Shown: in pieces, positions 31,241 to 40,900 of the stretch
Layout: the number at the start of each line of letters is the position of its first letter
How positions within the stretch are numbered: the stretch's first letter is position 1
Assembly (NCBI RefSeq): GCF_020742175.1
Contig: NZ_DYXM01000228.1
Location: 1-41,631, forward strand
Length of the DNA: 41,631 nt
Direction of reading: 5' to 3'
DNA from: Dietzia timorensis
GTDB lineage: Bacteria > Actinomycetota > Actinomycetes > Mycobacteriales > Mycobacteriaceae
Translations under genes and position numbers: made by a program
Notes under the pieces: generated by a model
What the model was told of the DNA's origin: nothing
The model's input: the letters and a program-made list of their open reading frames with translations, nothing else
Database searches by the model: none

Positions 31241-33253
31241 GTGACTTCCCGCAAGACTCCCGCCCCCACGCCCGCGAGCACGACCGCTGCGCGAGGTCGG
31301 CTCCTCGCTCCCGCCGCACTCGCAGCGATCTCCGTCGTCGCCGCCGCGATCATCGCGCTCGCCGTGATCTTCGTGTTCGGCCGCGTCGATTTCCCCGCGT
31401 TCACGAGCTCCAACGTCCTGTTCGCGATCACCGTCGTCGCGCAGGTCGTGGCCCTCGCGACGATCGTGGCCGGCGCGTGGCTCGCGCGCAGGGGCGAGAG
31501 AGGCGCGGCGCTCGGGAAGATGGGACCAGCGACGTCAACAAGAGTGGGCAAGCTGCTTCTCCCCGCCGCCAATGCGCTCCTGGTGACGGTGACGCTCGCG
31601 ATCCCGCTGTCCGCGACGCGCCTGTATCTCATGGGCGTGAGCGTCGACCAAGAGTTCCGCTCGCAGTTCCTCGGCCGCTCCGCGACGAGCGCCGGGCTGC
31701 CCGACATGGCGTACGCGGACATGCCGTCGTTCTACCCCTCGGGCTGGTTCTGGCTCGGCGGGCGCTTCGCGAACGTGCTCGGCATGGATGGCTGGGAGGC
31801 GTACAAGCCGTGGGCGATCGTCTCGCTCGCGGCGATCGCGGCGCTCGCGATGGTGCTGTGGACCCGGTTGCTGCGCACCGACATCGGCGCCGCCGCAGCA
31901 ACCGTGACCACGCTGGTCATGCTCGCCCACGGATCGCACGAGCCCTACGGCGCCGTCGTCGCGCTCCTCGCGCCTCCGATGCTCCTGCTCGCCTGGCATG
32001 CCGTCGCGCCCACGCGGGGCGTGCGCAGCACCTCCGGCGCACAACCCTCCACCCATGACGCCGGAGGTGCGGGGCGCTTCGCGGTTGCCGCAACCCTCGT
32101 GTTCCTCGGCATCTCCGCATGCTTCTACACCCTCTACACCGGTTGGGCCGCGCTCACAGTGGTGCTCATGGCGCTCGTCAGCGCCGGGCTCGCCCGGTGG
32201 GGGCGGACCTCGCGCGGCTACGGCGCGGGCCTGCCCATCGTGCGCCTGATCATCATCGGCGTGGGCTCGATGATCGTCGCGCTGCTCGCGTGGGCGCCGT
32301 ATCTGTGGTCCGCGCTCACCGGATCGACGGCCGCCTCCGGCCTGGCGAACCACTACCTGCCGCCCGAGGGCGCGCAGTTCCCGCTGCCGATGTTCGACAC
32401 CGACCCCGTCGGCCTGTTGTGCCTGGCAGGCGTCGTGTGGCTGGCGCTGCGCGCGGGTACCTCACGGCGCGCCGCCGCTCTCGGGCTGGGCGTCGCCGGT
32501 GCTTACGCGTGGGTCGGACTCTCGCTGCTCGCCTCGGTCGTCGGGACGACGCTGCTCAGCTTCCGCATGGACCTGATCATCTCGATGCTCCTCGCGGCGG
32601 CGGGCGTCTTCGGCGCGTTCGAGCTGGCCGGCGCGCTCGCGAAGCTCCGCATCGGTTCCACCGCGGGCAGCCGCGCCGTGGCGGCGCTCGCCGCCGTGTC
32701 CGCGCTCGGCGCGGTCTCCTACGCCCAGCACATTCCCACCCAGCTCGAACCCGAACTCACCCACGCGTACGAGGACACCGACGGCAACGGCGAGCGCGGC
32801 GACCGTCAGGAAGCCGACAAGGCTCGCTACTACCCCGAGATCGACGAATTCCTGCGCACCGAGCTCGGCCGCGCGCCCGAGGACATCGTCGTCGAAACGG
32901 GGGCGCCCGGCTTCTTCGCCGTCACCGATTATCTCGCCTACCAGGCGGTGACGACGCACTACGCCAACCCGCTCGCTCACTTCGGCGAGCGCTCCGCCGT
33001 CATCGAATCGTGGGCGGATGCCGAGACTCCGGAGGAGCTGCACGCGGCGATCACGGACACCGAGTGGCGCGCCCCGGACGCGCTCGTCGCCGAGCGCAAA
33101 GGCGACAACTACACCCTGCGGCTCTCGCGCGATGTCTTCCCGAGCGATCCGAACGTAGAGTTCTTTACGGTGACCATCGACGCCGATGCTGTCGACGGCG
33201 ACCAGTTCACCACGACCGATATCGGCCCGTTTACGGTGATCGAAGTGAACTAG
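31241..33253 (+). CDS. aftA: Galactan 5-O-arabinofuranosyltransferase AftA
   Basis: A 670-residue GT-C membrane glycosyltransferase that primes arabinan by adding the first arabinofuranose from DPA to galactan (Rv3792 type). About eleven to thirteen membrane helices occupy residues 20-495. The first periplasmic loop has GVSVDQEFRSQFLGR and DMAYADMPSFYPSGWFWLGGR, the conserved GT-C acidic site and family signature. The C-terminal third is a soluble periplasmic domain (KARYYPEIDEFLRTELGR onward). GTG 31241 is the start. It is followed 47 nt later by emb, with a 5-bp hairpin directly after the stop. Confidence 0.94.
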   Translation: MTSRKTPAPTPASTTAARGRLLAPAALAAISVVAAAIIALAVIFVFGRVDFPAFTSSNVLFAITVVAQVVALATIVAGAWLARRGERGAALGKMGPATSTRVGKLLLPAANALLVTVTLAIPLSATRLYLMGVSVDQEFRSQFLGRSATSAGLPDMAYADMPSFYPSGWFWLGGRFANVLGMDGWEAYKPWAIVSLAAIAALAMVLWTRLLRTDIGAAAATVTTLVMLAHGSHEPYGAVVALLAPPMLLLAWHAVAPTRGVRSTSGAQPSTHDAGGAGRFAVAATLVFLGISACFYTLYTGWAALTVVLMALVSAGLARWGRTSRGYGAGLPIVRLIIIGVGSMIVALLAWAPYLWSALTGSTAASGLANHYLPPEGAQFPLPMFDTDPVGLLCLAGVVWLALRAGTSRRAAALGLGVAGAYAWVGLSLLASVVGTTLLSFRMDLIISMLLAAAGVFGAFELAGALAKLRIGSTAGSRAVAALAAVSALGAVSYAQHIPTQLEPELTHAYEDTDGNGERGDRQEADKARYYPEIDEFLRTELGRAPEDIVVETGAPGFFAVTDYLAYQAVTTHYANPLAHFGERSAVIESWADAETPEELHAAITDTEWRAPDALVAERKGDNYTLRLSRDVFPSDPNVEFFTVTIDADAVDGDQFTTTDIGPFTVIEVN

Positions 33254-33288
33254 CTGCCCAAAACGGCAGGCCGCGCAGCAAAGTGAGA

Positions 33289-33294
33289 TAGATT
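33289..33294 (+). promoter_or_regulatory. -10 box before the first emb gene
   Basis: TAGATT ends 6 nt before ATG 33301, between the aftA stop and emb. A leaderless transcript is possible in addition to read-through from aftA. Confidence 0.4.
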
Positions 33295-33300
33295 TTGCCA

Positions 33301-36300
33301 ATGAGCTCCACCGCCAGCTCCGAGGACTCGGAAACCCGTTCCACCAGCACCGCACCACGCGGGCGCTGGCATAACGCGCGCGTTCTCGCGGCGGTGCTCG
33401 GTTTCCTCGGTGCGGGCCTCGCGCTCATCTCGGGACTGCTGCCGGTGAACCAGAACAACGCGGAGATCAACTGGGCGCCGGGCGAGGACTTCACCTCCGT
33501 CACCGCGCCGCTCGTCTCGGGCCGCGCGATCGACCTCGACATCAACATCCCCTGCGATGCGGCCGCCGAAGCCGACGAGGACACGGTCCTGCTCTCCACG
33601 CTGCCCGAGTCCTCCCCGGGACGGTCCGCCGACGGACTCATGGTCGTGCGCGGCCGCAACGCGGACGGCGAATCCAGCCTCGAGGTCATCGTCCGCAACC
33701 TCACCCTGGTCTCCGTGCCCGTCGATGCGCTGCGCTCGGAGGCCTGCGACACCATCCACATCTCCGCGACTCCCGACGGCGTCGTCGGCGACGCGGGCGA
33801 GGCCACATTCACCTCCGGCGAATCCGCGGGCGAGCCGATCACGGGCAGCTTCGGCGGGGACATGCGGCCGCAGGTCGTCGGCCTGTTCACCGACCTCTCT
33901 CCCTCGACCGCGCCCGAAGGTCTATCGGGTATGACGGCGCACGTCACCGTCGACTCGCGATACTCGTCCTCCCCCACCTTCATCAAGCTGCTCGCGATGA
34001 TCGTGGGCGTCGCCGCGACGATCGGTTCCCTCTACTACCTGCGCCAGTTGGACCTCAAAGACGGTCGCCACCACGTGCGCATCATGCCGCGACAGCGACG
34101 CGGCATCACCACTCTCGACGGAATCGTCGCCGGCGTGCTCGGCATCTGGCATCTCGTCGGCGCGAACACCTCGGACGACGGCTACCTGCTCACCATGGCG
34201 CGAAGCGCCGGTCCGAGCGGGTACATGGCCAACTATTTCCGCTGGCTGGGCTCGCCCGAGTCGCCGGTCGGTTGGTACTACGAGATCCTCAAGTTGATGA
34301 CCCACGTGTCCACCGCGAGTGTGTGGATGCGGCTGCCCACGCTGCTGTGCGGCCTGGCGACGTGGTGGATCCTCACGCGTGAGGTGATCCCTCGTTTGGG
34401 CCGTCTGGCCCGAACGTGGCCGGTTCCCGAGTGGGCCGGCGCGGCGGTGTTCCTCGCGTTCTGGATGGCGTTCAACAACGGTCTTCGCCCCGAGCCGGTC
34501 ATCGCGCTCGGCGCGCTCGTCACGTTCATCCTCATCGAGAGGTCGATCGCCACCAGACGCCTGCTGCCCGCCTATCTCGCGGTGGTCGTCGCCGCGTTCT
34601 CCATCGGCACCGGCCCCACGGCGCTCATCTGTGTCGCGATTCTTCTCGCGGGCACCCGCATCGTGTTCAAGACGATGCGCGAGCGCGCCGCGACGTTCGG
34701 CTGGGCGCCGGTGCTCGGCCCGTTCTTCGCCGCCGGGTTCCTGCTGCTGTTCACGGTCTTCGCCGACCAAACCCTCGCGTCGGTGGCGACCGCCTCGCGA
34801 ATCCGCACCGAGCTCGGCCCCTCACTTCCCTGGTACGGCGAAAAGGAACGCTGGGTATCGCTGTTCTCGGTGGGCGAGGACGGAGGCATGTCCCGGCGCT
34901 TCCCGATGCTGCTCATGCTGCTGTCCGTCGGCATCGTCGCCCTCGCGCTCCTGCGCCACCGCCGGATTCCCGAGGTCGCCGCCGGGCCCGCGCGACGCCT
35001 CGTCGGCATCGTCCTCGGCTCGCTCGGCATGCTCGCGTTCACCCCGACCAAGTGGACACACCACTTCGGCATATTCGCGGGCATCGGCGCGGCGGTGGCC
35101 GTTGCCGCCGTGCTATCGCTGCGGCCGAAGGTGGTCGGCGGGCCGCGCAACGCGTGGCTCGTGGGTGCCGCGATCTCCGCCGTCACGGCTTTGGCCACCG
35201 CCACGGACAACGTGTGGTGGTACGTCTCGAACTACGGCATGCCGTTCGGCGAGTCTTTCCCCGCGATCGGCGGCGTGCAGATCAATTACCTCGCGTTCGG
35301 CGTGACGCTGATCTGCCTGCTTATGGCGCTGCTCACCCACACCGAGATCTTGCCGCCGAGGGAGTCGTGGCCCGCATGGATGCGCCCGACGGGACGGCCG
35401 TCGTGGGTGCGCCTGCCCGGGTTCGCGCACCGGATCGCCGCATGGTTCGGCGTCGTCGTGCCGGAGGGCTCCGCCGGAAAGCAGGACGCGGAAACGGACG
35501 AGACCGCCGACACCACAGGCAAGCCCGCAGAGAAGAAGGCGCTCGAGCGCTCGCACCCGCGACGGATGGGCATGCCCGCGACGGCGTTCACGGCGATCGC
35601 GTTCCTGCTGGTCGCCACGAACCTCGCCTCCGCGCTTGTCGCCGTGTTCGACCGCTCACCCGGCTACACCGTGGGCCGCTCGAACGCGCGGGCGCTCGTC
35701 GGCAACCCGTGCTCCCTCGCCGACGCCGTGCTCGTCGAGGAGAACTCCAACGACGGCGTACTTCAGCCGGTCGGCACATCGGTGGCCAATTCTCTGGGCG
35801 CAGGCGAGCGGACGGGCTTCGCCCCCAACGGCATCCCCGAGCAGATCCCCGTGGACACCACCGAATCCGATTCCAGCTCCACGCTCGGCGGGTTCGAAGC
35901 GGACGCCACCGGCGATCCCGGCGTCGATGCGGGCACGACAGGCGGTCAGGGCGAGGAGACGATCAACGGCTCCACCGCGTCGCTGCCGTTCGACCTCGAC
36001 CCGGCGGAGACTCCCGTCCTCGGCTCCTACCGGCGCGGGCCGCAGTCCCAGGCGAGGCTCCAGTCCGGCTGGTACGAGCTCCCCGGGCGCACGCCGCTTC
36101 GCCCGCTGCTCGTCGTCGCCGCCGCCGGATGGATCTCGGCCGGCGATCTCGAGGTGCAGTACGGCCGCGCCGGCAAGGTCGGCACCGAGGGCCCGACCAA
36201 CTTCGAGGTCGAGGGGTCGCTCCCGCTCATCGACGTCGGCCCGGCCCCGACGTGGCGCAACCTGCGCGTGCCGCTCGAGTCGATCCCCGACGACGCCGAG

Positions 36301-36759
36301 GTCGTGCGCATCGTCGCCCGCGACAACAACCTCGCGCCCGACTGGTGGATGGCGGTCACGCCGCCGCGAAACCCGACGCTGCGGACACTGCAGGACATCG
36401 TCGGCAGCGAAACCCCGGTGCTCGCCGACTGGATCGTCGCGCTCGCCTTCCCGTGCCAGCGCCCGTTCGTCCACAACGACGGCATCGCCGAGATCCCGCG
36501 CTACCGCATCCTCGCCGACCGAGAGTCCTCGACCATGGCGAACTGGTGGCAGTCGGCGAAGGCCGGCGGCCCGCTGCTGTGGATCGAGCAGACCACCAAG
36601 CCGGTCACCATCCCGACCTATCTCAACCACGATTGGGGACGGGACTGGGGCTCGCTGCAGCGGCTCGACCCGCTCGATCCAGAGGCGGTACCCGCGCAGA
36701 TCGACCGCAGCCAGAGCCTGCGCTCCGGCCTGTGGTCACCAGGCGAGATGGTCGGCTGA
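33301..36759 (+). CDS. emb: Arabinosyltransferase Emb, first paralog (EmbA/EmbC-like)
   Basis: A 1152-residue GT-C arabinofuranosyltransferase. An N-terminal helix precedes a periplasmic carbohydrate-binding domain (VNQNNAEINW...APLVSGRAIDLDINIPCDA). The catalytic loop GANTSDDGYLLTMARSAG gives the DD pair and a Met at the EmbB-306 position. EVIPRLGRLART, the FLAFWMAFNNGLRPEPVIALG proline-rich region and about fifteen helices follow, then the C-terminal carbohydrate-binding domain from about residue 790. The APLVSG stretch looks closer to EmbA than EmbB. ATG 33301 is preferred over an in-frame TTG at 33295. The gene is the first of two emb copies. Confidence 0.93.
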   Translation: MSSTASSEDSETRSTSTAPRGRWHNARVLAAVLGFLGAGLALISGLLPVNQNNAEINWAPGEDFTSVTAPLVSGRAIDLDINIPCDAAAEADEDTVLLSTLPESSPGRSADGLMVVRGRNADGESSLEVIVRNLTLVSVPVDALRSEACDTIHISATPDGVVGDAGEATFTSGESAGEPITGSFGGDMRPQVVGLFTDLSPSTAPEGLSGMTAHVTVDSRYSSSPTFIKLLAMIVGVAATIGSLYYLRQLDLKDGRHHVRIMPRQRRGITTLDGIVAGVLGIWHLVGANTSDDGYLLTMARSAGPSGYMANYFRWLGSPESPVGWYYEILKLMTHVSTASVWMRLPTLLCGLATWWILTREVIPRLGRLARTWPVPEWAGAAVFLAFWMAFNNGLRPEPVIALGALVTFILIERSIATRRLLPAYLAVVVAAFSIGTGPTALICVAILLAGTRIVFKTMRERAATFGWAPVLGPFFAAGFLLLFTVFADQTLASVATASRIRTELGPSLPWYGEKERWVSLFSVGEDGGMSRRFPMLLMLLSVGIVALALLRHRRIPEVAAGPARRLVGIVLGSLGMLAFTPTKWTHHFGIFAGIGAAVAVAAVLSLRPKVVGGPRNAWLVGAAISAVTALATATDNVWWYVSNYGMPFGESFPAIGGVQINYLAFGVTLICLLMALLTHTEILPPRESWPAWMRPTGRPSWVRLPGFAHRIAAWFGVVVPEGSAGKQDAETDETADTTGKPAEKKALERSHPRRMGMPATAFTAIAFLLVATNLASALVAVFDRSPGYTVGRSNARALVGNPCSLADAVLVEENSNDGVLQPVGTSVANSLGAGERTGFAPNGIPEQIPVDTTESDSSSTLGGFEADATGDPGVDAGTTGGQGEETINGSTASLPFDLDPAETPVLGSYRRGPQSQARLQSGWYELPGRTPLRPLLVVAAAGWISAGDLEVQYGRAGKVGTEGPTNFEVEGSLPLIDVGPAPTWRNLRVPLESIPDDAEVVRIVARDNNLAPDWWMAVTPPRNPTLRTLQDIVGSETPVLADWIVALAFPCQRPFVHNDGIAEIPRYRILADRESSTMANWWQSAKAGGPLLWIEQTTKPVTIPTYLNHDWGRDWGSLQRLDPLDPEAVPAQIDRSQSLRSGLWSPGEMVG

Positions 36760-36762
36760 CCC

Positions 36763-36794
36763 CACCTCCCCATCCGCCCATGACGGCGGAGGTG
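36763..36794. terminator. Hairpin between the convergent emb and mycolyltransferase genes
   Basis: CACCTCC (36763-36769) pairs with GGAGGTG (36788-36794), and an alternative inner CCGCC/GGCGG pairing is possible. It starts 4 nt after the emb stop and ends 9 nt before the mycolyltransferase stop, so it may end both transcripts. Confidence 0.5.
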
Positions 36795-36803
36795 CGAAAA
36801 AGA

Positions 36804-37841
36804 TCAGGCGCCGATGGCCCCGGCGATCGTCTGGTCCCAGCTCGTGCGCATCGAGTGCGCGAACAGCGGGAACGAGTGCGATCCCTGCGGCATGTAGTAG
36901 CGATTGACGTCCACTCCCGCCGCGCGTGCGTTGTTCGCGAACACCTCGGTGCACCCGTTGACGCCGGCCTCGACCGCGGCGGGCCCGGTCCACAGGTTGA
37001 GCCCGTCATACGGCTGGTTCTGCGGTTCGTCGATCGGTCCGGGCACCCCGGATCCCGAGGAGACGAACACCTTGACGTCGCGCAGCCGGCCAGGGTCGGC
37101 GTTCGGATCGTGATCGGGCCAGGACGGGGAGAACGGCTGACCCCACGCATTGAACGGGTTCCCGCCGCCCGAGGCCATGATCGCCGCGGACGAGAAGATC
37201 CCGGCGGCGCCGGAACGGATCGGGCAGCCCGAATAGGAGGCGGCTGCGCGGAAACGCTGGGGCGCGTGGGCGGCGATGTCGAGAGCAGCGCCGCCAGTCG
37301 AGGACAGTCCGCCGATGGCGTCGCGCCCGGTGCCGTGGAAGGCGCCGTCGATAAGCCCCGGGAGTTCGGACTCCATGTAGGTGTTCCATTTGTTGACGCC
37401 CAGAGCCGGATCCGGAAAGTCCCAGTCGGTCCACGCAGAGTGCGGGCCGCCGATCGGCATGACGACGTTGACGTTCTTGTCCGCGAAGAACGAGCGCACG
37501 TCGGTGTGCCTGGACCACGAGAAGTCCGAGGGGATCGCGCTGCCCTTGATTCCCGGCAGCAGGTAGAAGGTGGGGCGGGCCTGGCCGCCCGGCGCCGAGA
37601 TCACCTCGTTGACCACGATCTCGCGGTTGGCCGGCGACCACACATGCACCCGGTGGAAATTGCCTCCGAGGTCCTCGGTCTTGACGATGTGCGCCTGGTC
37701 GCCGAGCCACGGCTGCTCGTATTCCTGCGGCGGGACGGGCAGTTCCGATTGCGCGGTGGCGAGCGGCGCCGAGGCGACGGCGGTGGAAGCGAATAGAGCG
37801 ACGGCGACCGCGAGGGCACTAGCTGAGGTGAGTCGGGCCAT
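36804..37841 (-). CDS. Secreted mycolyltransferase (antigen 85 / Cmt family)
   Basis: A 345-residue exported alpha/beta hydrolase of the esterase D/antigen 85 family, which moves mycolates from trehalose monomycolate to arabinogalactan or to a second trehalose. The signal peptide covers residues 1-30 (cleavage near ATA-QS). FYLLPGIKGSAIPSDF is the oxyanion region, GGLSSTGGAALD holds the nucleophile S180, and GSHSFPLF holds H322. DWDFPDPALGVNKWNTYMESELP is typical of the family. ATG 37841 is chosen because longer starts lack a signal peptide. It is transcribed against both emb genes and shares a 145-nt divergent promoter region with the second. Confidence 0.92.
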   Translation of the reverse strand: MARLTSASALAVAVALFASTAVASAPLATAQSELPVPPQEYEQPWLGDQAHIVKTEDLGGNFHRVHVWSPANREIVVNEVISAPGGQARPTFYLLPGIKGSAIPSDFSWSRHTDVRSFFADKNVNVVMPIGGPHSAWTDWDFPDPALGVNKWNTYMESELPGLIDGAFHGTGRDAIGGLSSTGGAALDIAAHAPQRFRAAASYSGCPIRSGAAGIFSSAAIMASGGGNPFNAWGQPFSPSWPDHDPNADPGRLRDVKVFVSSGSGVPGPIDEPQNQPYDGLNLWTGPAAVEAGVNGCTEVFANNARAAGVDVNRYYMPQGSHSFPLFAHSMRTSWDQTIAGAIGA

Positions 37842-37972
37842 GGCCGAGCCTCGTTCCTTCGGAGTCCGAATCTGGATTCCACTTTTGTTTATCATGGTTA
37901 CTTTGTGGGTACAAGCGATTCGGGCTCCCGATGAAGTACACGGCAAAACGTATGTTTGGTGCGTACGTGGCC

Positions 37973-37978
37973 TAAAAT
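37973..37978 (+). promoter_or_regulatory. -10 box before the second emb gene, leaderless arrangement
   Basis: TAAAAT ends 8 nt before GTG 37987, with no Shine-Dalgarno in GACTTCTC. The second emb gene therefore has its own promoter, as it must with an opposing gene upstream. Confidence 0.5.
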
Positions 37979-37986
37979 GACTTCTC

Positions 37987-40900
37987 GTGCAGAACCCCTC
38001 TCCAGAGCCCTCACCTCACAAGCACGACCGGTCGGGCGAGAAGTCCACCCCGCAGGGCGCGCCCGCGACGGCTGCGCGCACCACGCGCGCCCGCCGTCAT
38101 GCCGTAATCGCCGCGGTGGCCGGCCTGCTCGGCTTCCTGTGCTTCTTGGTGACCCCGTTCCTCCCGGTCCAGCAGACGGAGAGCGCTCTCAACTGGCCGC
38201 AGGACGGCGAGGTCAACTCGGTGATCGCGCCGCAGATGAGCTACACGCCGCAGTCCATCGACATCGCGATGCCCTGCGAGCTGGTCTCCGATCTGCCCGA
38301 CGAAGGCGGGATCCTCGTGTCCACCGCGCCCGGTCAAGGCGAGAACACCTCGCTGCGCGCGCTGTTCGTCCGCGCCACCGAAGACAACGTCGAGATCACC
38401 TCGCGCGGCCGCATCATCGCGAACGCCGAGCGTAACCGCGTCGAGGCCGGGGACTGCTCGGAGATCACGGTCGCCGTGCGCGCCGACACGATCACCGGTG
38501 AATTCGTCGGAATGACCGACGCCCCCAACGCGTCGCGCACCGTCGACGACGCGTTCGGCCTGCGCCCGACGCTCGTGGGCATCTACACCGACCTGCCCAC
38601 GTCCACGTCTCCCGAGGGGATGTCGGTGCACGTCGACGTCGATTCGCGCTTCACCTCGAATCCGTCGGTGATCAAGTGGACGGTCATGGCGGTCGGCGTG
38701 CTCGCCACGCTCATCGCCCTGTGGGCACTCCACCAGCTCGATAAGCTCGACGGCCGCTCGAGCCGTCGCTTCCTGCCCTCCCGGCTGTTCCGTTTCCGGC
38801 TTGTTGACGGCGTGGTTGCCGGCGTCCTCGTGGTGTGGCACTTCATCGGCGCGAACACCTCAGACGACGGCTACATCCTGTCGATGGCGCGGGTGGCCTC
38901 GGACGCCGATTACATGGCGAATTATTACCGCTGGTACGGCGTCCCCGAGTCCCCATTCGGCTCGCCTTATTACGACATGCTCGCGTTGATCTCGCACGTG
39001 TCGACGAACTCGCTGTGGATGCGTCTGCCCGCTCTCATCGCGGGCATCCTGTGCTGGCTGTTGTTGTCGAAGGAAGTGATCCCGCGCCTCGGACGGGCCG
39101 CGCGCACGACGCCCGTCGTGCACTGGACGGCCGCCGCGGTGTTCCTCGCCTTCTGGACCGCCTTCAACAACGGCCTGCGCCCGGAGCCGATCATCGCCTT
39201 CGGTGCGCTTCTTACCTGGTGCTCGATCGAGAGGGCGGTGGCGACCAGACGCCTGCTCCCGGCGGCGATCGCCTGCATCATCGCCGCATTCTCCCTAGCC
39301 GCCGGCCCGACGGGGCTGATGGCGGTCGCCGCGCTACTCGCCGGCACGCGCCCGGTCATCGCCGCGATCGTCGTGCGCGCACGCATCCTCGGCGGCGGGA
39401 TCGTCCGGGGCGTGCTGCCGCTGGTGTTGCCGATCCTCGCGGCGGGCACGATGGTGCTCGTCGCCGTGTTCGGCGACCAGACCGCCGCTTCCGTGCGCGA
39501 GGCCATCCGCGTGCGCGGCGAGATCGGCCCGAACCTGCACTGGTACCAGGAATTCATCCGGTACTACTATCTGCTCATCCAGACGGTCGACGGTTCGCTG
39601 GCGCGACGCCTGCCGATGCTGCTCACACTGCTGTGCCTTGCGGTGGTCATCGGTCTCGTCCTCAGCCGCGGCCGCATTCCGGGCGCCGCCAAGGGGCCGA
39701 CCACGCGTTTGGTCATCGTCGTCGTGGGAACGATGTTCTTCATGATGTTCTCGCCGACCAAGTGGACGCACCACTTCGGCGTTTACGCGTCCATCGGCGC
39801 CGCGATCGCCGCGCTCGCCTCGTTGGCGATCTACCGGGTCGCGCTCAACTCTTCCCGCAACCGGACGCTGTTCCTCGCGGTGTCGCTGCTCGTGCTCGCG
39901 GTCGCCGCTGCGGGCACCAACGGCTGGTGGTACGTCTCGAGCTTCGGAATCCCGTGGTGGGACCGGCCGCCGTCATTCCGCGGCATCCAGGCCTCGACGG
40001 TTTTGCTGGTCATGTCGGTCGCACTGTTCGCGCTCGCCGCGTTCCAGCACCTGCGCGCGGACTACACCAGGCAGACCACCCCGCAGACCAGCGCGGGCCG
40101 CAATCGCCTTCGCTCCTTCGCGGCGGCGCCCGTCGCCGTCATCGCCGGGCTGCTCGTGGTGTTCAACGTCGCCTCGCTCGCCAAGGGCGCGCAGGCCCAG
40201 TACCCGGGCTATTCGGTGGGCCTCGGCAACGCGAAATCGCTTGCCGGCGAGCCGTGCATGCTCGCCGAACAGGTCCTCGTCGAACCCGACGCGAACGCGG
40301 GCATGCTCGCCCCGGTCGACCCGAACATGTCGGCGTCCGAGGCCCTGGAGGGCCGCACCTCGACCGGCTTCGATCCTGACGGCGTGGCCTCCGATCTCTC
40401 GGCGGACTCGATCACCGGCAGCGTCGGCACCGCCGGTTCCACCGAGGACCCCGATTCCGGGCCCGAGGAGCACAAGGGCCAGGGCGCCGGTACGAGCGGC
40501 GGCGAGGGCTCTGAGGGGATCAACGGCTCGACCGTCGCCCTGCCCTTCGGCCTCGACCCGGCCGCCACCCCCGTGCTCGGCTCGTACCGCAGTGGTCCGC
40601 AGCAGGAGGCGAACCTCGAGACCGGCTGGTATTCGATCCCGGAGGACGACGATTCGCCGCTACTCGTCGTCACCGCGGCCGGACGCGTCGCACATCTCGA
40701 CGTCGTCGGTTCCTTCGCCTACGGCCAGGATTTGGTCTTCCAGTTCGGACAGACCCAGCCGGACGGCTCGGTGACCCCGGTCGGCGAGGACGTCCTGCCC
40801 AAGGACATCGGGCCGAACCCGTCGTGGCGCAACCTGCGTGTCCCGCGCTCGGAGTTCCCCGAGGGCGCCGACAGCGTGCGGATCTCCATCCGCGACGGCG

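Noticed and set aside
34416..37796. 1126-codon open frame in another frame of the emb gene
   Set aside because: It runs through emb and antisense through the mycolyltransferase, both well supported. The translation is mostly Arg, Ala, Gly and Pro.
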